Positions 61,320-64,000 of a stretch of DNA of 64,000 nucleotides are shown here, piece by piece. The notes under the pieces are model-generated. The model ran no database searches and was not told the DNA's origin. It saw nothing but the letters and a program-made list of their open reading frames with translations. Within the stretch, counting starts at the first letter, position 1; each line of letters opens with the position of its first letter. The DNA comes from Xylocopa sonorina (taxonomy: Eukaryota; Arthropoda; Insecta; Hymenoptera; Apidae): positions 4,840,501 through 4,904,500 of the forward strand of contig NC_135199.1 in NCBI RefSeq assembly GCF_050948175.1. The letters run 5' to 3'. The position numbers and the translations under genes were made by a program.

Positions 61320-64000
61320 CTCGATATCGTCGATGTCGGCACGTAACGACGACGGGCGCCTTCCTCCCTTCCGTACCCACCTAGGCCATAAAAGACCAGT
61401 CGTACTACCACCGTCCACACCGACGCATTTGCCACTGTTCCCCGTTCCCTGTTCACCCTTCTGCCCCGTCCTTCACTGGCAACAACTCCGTGCGATCACC
61501 ACTCGGGACGCGGGAAAAACTTTTCTCACGCGGTGATCAGCACCGTGTCCATCACATGTCCGTACGACCACGCACGAAACGAAAGCGATGCGAGGCGAGC
61601 GAAAAGAAATTTACGACCGAGGGTGAAGAGGAGCTACCCCGTTCGCGTCGATACAGGAAACGATACACGCGGCATATAAACGATACGCGTGGTGAGGAAA
61701 CGCGGAGCTAAGCAGGACGCAGGATCGCGGGAGCGAGCAACACGTATTGGGGTATGTGTACGTACGCGTGTACGATCGCGACGGAAACGTAATCGCTACT
61801 GACCGCTCGGTCGGCGGCCGATCTCGTGGAACTTGACGACAGACGCACGTCACATCTGTGGCCGAGCGTACGACAGATAAGAGAGACGATCGAGAGGAAG
61901 GCAGACGGGAGGCGCGCGGTCAAAGTTCGTGTCACAGATTAGAGGGACGGATTGCCCGGCGGCGATCGTCCTTGCGTGGAGAACGTGGAGAACAGACTGA
62001 TCGTCCCTCGCGGCCGACACGACGCGTCGTTCGAAAGCGCGCGCTCGTACTGGCATTAAGTCGAGAGAGGGATAGAGGAGGAGGGGAAATACGTATGTAT
62101 ATCTAGAGGGGATGCCGGGAACAAGCGGCCTCCTCCCTCGCAAACCTGCACGGCACGAGGGTGGCCGAGACACTGACCGAGCTTCCGTCGCTCGGCCACC
62201 GGCGAGCCCTAAAACTGTATACGCACCCGCTGTGAGAAAGAAAAAAAAAAAAAGGAAAGAAAGAACAGTTCCGCCTCATTCGTTCCTCGAACGGTGTTCC
62301 GATTCCACTTGAATTCTGCCTGTATACTTGCGTATCTTAGATTGGAATTATGATCGATTACCTGCTAGGTCTAACAAGATGCACGGTTACTTTTAGATAT
62401 GGCGTATGAATGATTCATAAAGAAGAAACGGGGTTAGAAATTGTTGCAAGTGAAACCAAGTCCCGATGAAATTTAGAAAATATAATTGCATGTCTAGAAC
62501 CGCAAATTGGTCCGTTCGTGTGATTATTATTTACTTCGGGATTGAGATATCGTGCTTTCTAGAAACACGATTTATGGTTCGAGCTGACGGACAAGAACAG
62601 ATGATTCTCTTCTCTCGAATTACAGAAATCCATAACAATAGTTCGAACGAGATGTTATAAATGAAAAAGGTGTTCGATTGAAGTAACCGTACGAAGTATA
62701 ATCGTGTGATGGCGGAAGGCGAATTATCGAAAAATCCAATCGCGAGATTCGCATTAATTCGGGCGCGTACGAAACCAAATACCTTGAATATTCCCAACAC
62801 AATCAACCACATCTATAATTCATCGATCGCCCATGCCAATTCTTGTCACGAATCGAGCGACGAATTTACATTTCCCGTCGACGGATCAATTTTCCGCGCG
62901 TTTCCGTCACGCGGGAAGAAGGTGAAACAACAAACCCATAGAACTACATCGCGCCCCACCGAGCGATCGACAGCGTAGGAGGATCGTTCGATTTATGCGT
63001 GCCGGCCTGCTTAAAAGGCGTCATTTCCAGAAGCGTCGAACGGTTGGCCGTCGGGGCGTCGGTTTCGGGCACATATTGATAAATATTCCAAAAGTGGCGG
63101 GGCCTGTCGCCCACGGAAACACGTGTTTCATATCCCACGCAACGACCTGTATCGGTCAAGTATCGGATTACTGTCATGGGATCACCCTTTAGGAACCCCT
63201 GTCTATCCGAGGGTAAGTGCATGTCGACGCTGCACGGAAACCCTCCACGAGAATAATCTCTGGTGGTACCCGCCGGGGAAAAACCGAATTCTCTGTTAAC
63301 ATCGCGCACGAACCTAGCCCGCGTTTTACACCGACGAGCAAATGGAAAACGAATTAGCGATCGGAATGGGCGAGAGTCGGCTGGGTTTTCCGAGGTCCTC
63401 AACTTCGAGCGAGCATTAGTCGTAGATGAAGATTGATATGTGCTGAGAAAAAGAAACGAAAATTCTGGAAATATTTTTCTTAGCAATGTTTCTACTAATA
63501 TATATGTAGTCAATTAGTAGTCTCCCTCTTTTAGAGGTTTTTAAATGCCTTCTACGTAATTATTTGAAATTTAATTGTGACGCATGGAATTGTAGAGGGA
63601 ACGAAAACGAGTATCAAGTATGTTTAAAGGCTGTTAAAGGGATATTTGTAATTTATCGACAGATGGAAATGATTACACGAGTCCAATGTAAATTATATAT
63701 CGCGAACCACGTAGTAATAACTACCAACAATCCCCAATTGGCGGCAAACGGTCGAGACATGCCATTTGAGCGAACCGCTAGAATTCACGAGAACCGTTTA
63801 ATTAAAATCATTAAGGAGAGGAATATTAGGAGCAATAAGTAAGGTGTTCGTGGTCACAGCTGCGCAACAAATGTTACATATAAACCCAATATCATATCTC
63901 GTTGTACAATAACCGCGGACACCACCTTCCAAAAACCTTCAGCGGCATTAAAAATTTCATCCCTTAACGTGAATCACCCTGCAAAAAGAACGAACCCAAT
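61320..64000. other. Tolloid 5' UTR/upstream region
   Basis: Sequence up to about 62.2 kb is very GC- and CpG-rich, consistent with a developmental-gene promoter, but I see no convincing TATA box or initiator, and further non-coding exons may lie upstream. A run of 14-15 A residues starts near 62239. A minus-strand frame of 189 codons at 62944-63513 has an ATG but no recognisable domain and is not called. Confidence 0.4.

Noticed and set aside
62944..63513. 189-codon minus-strand open frame upstream of tolloid
   Set aside because: No signal peptide, domain or codon signal is seen, and its length is within the range of chance frames here.
1..64000. tRNA, rRNA, snRNA or CRISPR features
   Set aside because: No tRNA B-box with matching A-box and acceptor stem, no rRNA-like sequence and no regularly spaced repeats were seen on reading; a tRNAscan/Infernal run would be needed to exclude divergent cases.

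Overview
This is eukaryotic DNA and most probably comes from a hymenopteran insect (bee- or ant-like). The evidence is GT-AG introns, very CpG-rich GC-heterogeneous DNA, very long introns, and insect-type gene families. The organism call is an inference; no sequence here names a species. There are no bacterial, phage or CRISPR features. Three genes can be supported by exact splice-phase agreement, all on the minus strand. (1) At 4765-7554 lie five internal exons, plus a possible start exon, of a spectrin-repeat protein. I think it is klarsicht-like, i.e. a nuclear-envelope/LINC protein; its C-terminal part lies beyond the left edge or deeper in the left-hand 4.7 kb. (2) At 8784-10682 is a complete three-exon alpha-tubulin gene of 450 codons, with a TATA box and two CCAAT boxes. 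(3) At 16327-61319 is a complete tolloid/tolkin (BMP1-family) astacin metalloprotease. It has 14 core exons (1140 aa) plus one frame-preserving cassette exon of 92 codons, spread over 45 kb with one 27.3-kb intron.

Layout: 1-4764 shows nothing I can assign. 4765-6107 holds the spectrin-repeat exons. 7551-7783 looks like a short bidirectional promoter, with the possible start exon of that gene going left and a tiny spliced open reading frame going right. 8259-8264 is a poly(A) signal for that right-going transcript. 8784-10903 is alpha-tubulin with its promoter. 10.9-15.3 kb is intergenic and contains a small fold-back element flanked by 8-bp direct repeats. 15.3-16.3 kb is the probable tolloid 3' UTR, with a GA microsatellite. 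16.3-22.5 kb is the dense 3' half of tolloid (protease, five CUB and two EGF domains). 32.4-33.8 kb holds the propeptide exons and 61.1-61.3 kb the signal-peptide exon. 61.3-64.0 kb is upstream sequence.

The most interesting material lies between the exons. A plus-strand gene model of 120 codons (21330-21474 joined to 45091-45308) runs antisense through tolloid. The cassette exon at 32361-32636 would enlarge the basic tolloid propeptide. A 209-bp MITE with 12-bp inverted ends sits between TTAA duplications at 43970-44186, and a degenerate segmental tandem repeat lies at 47.5-48.3 kb.

The three main genes have unrelated jobs: nuclear/organelle positioning, microtubule subunit, and extracellular BMP/chordin and procollagen-type processing. 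Their closeness looks like ordinary gene order, not a functional cluster. All calls come from reading the sequence and known family features; no alignment or transcript data were available.
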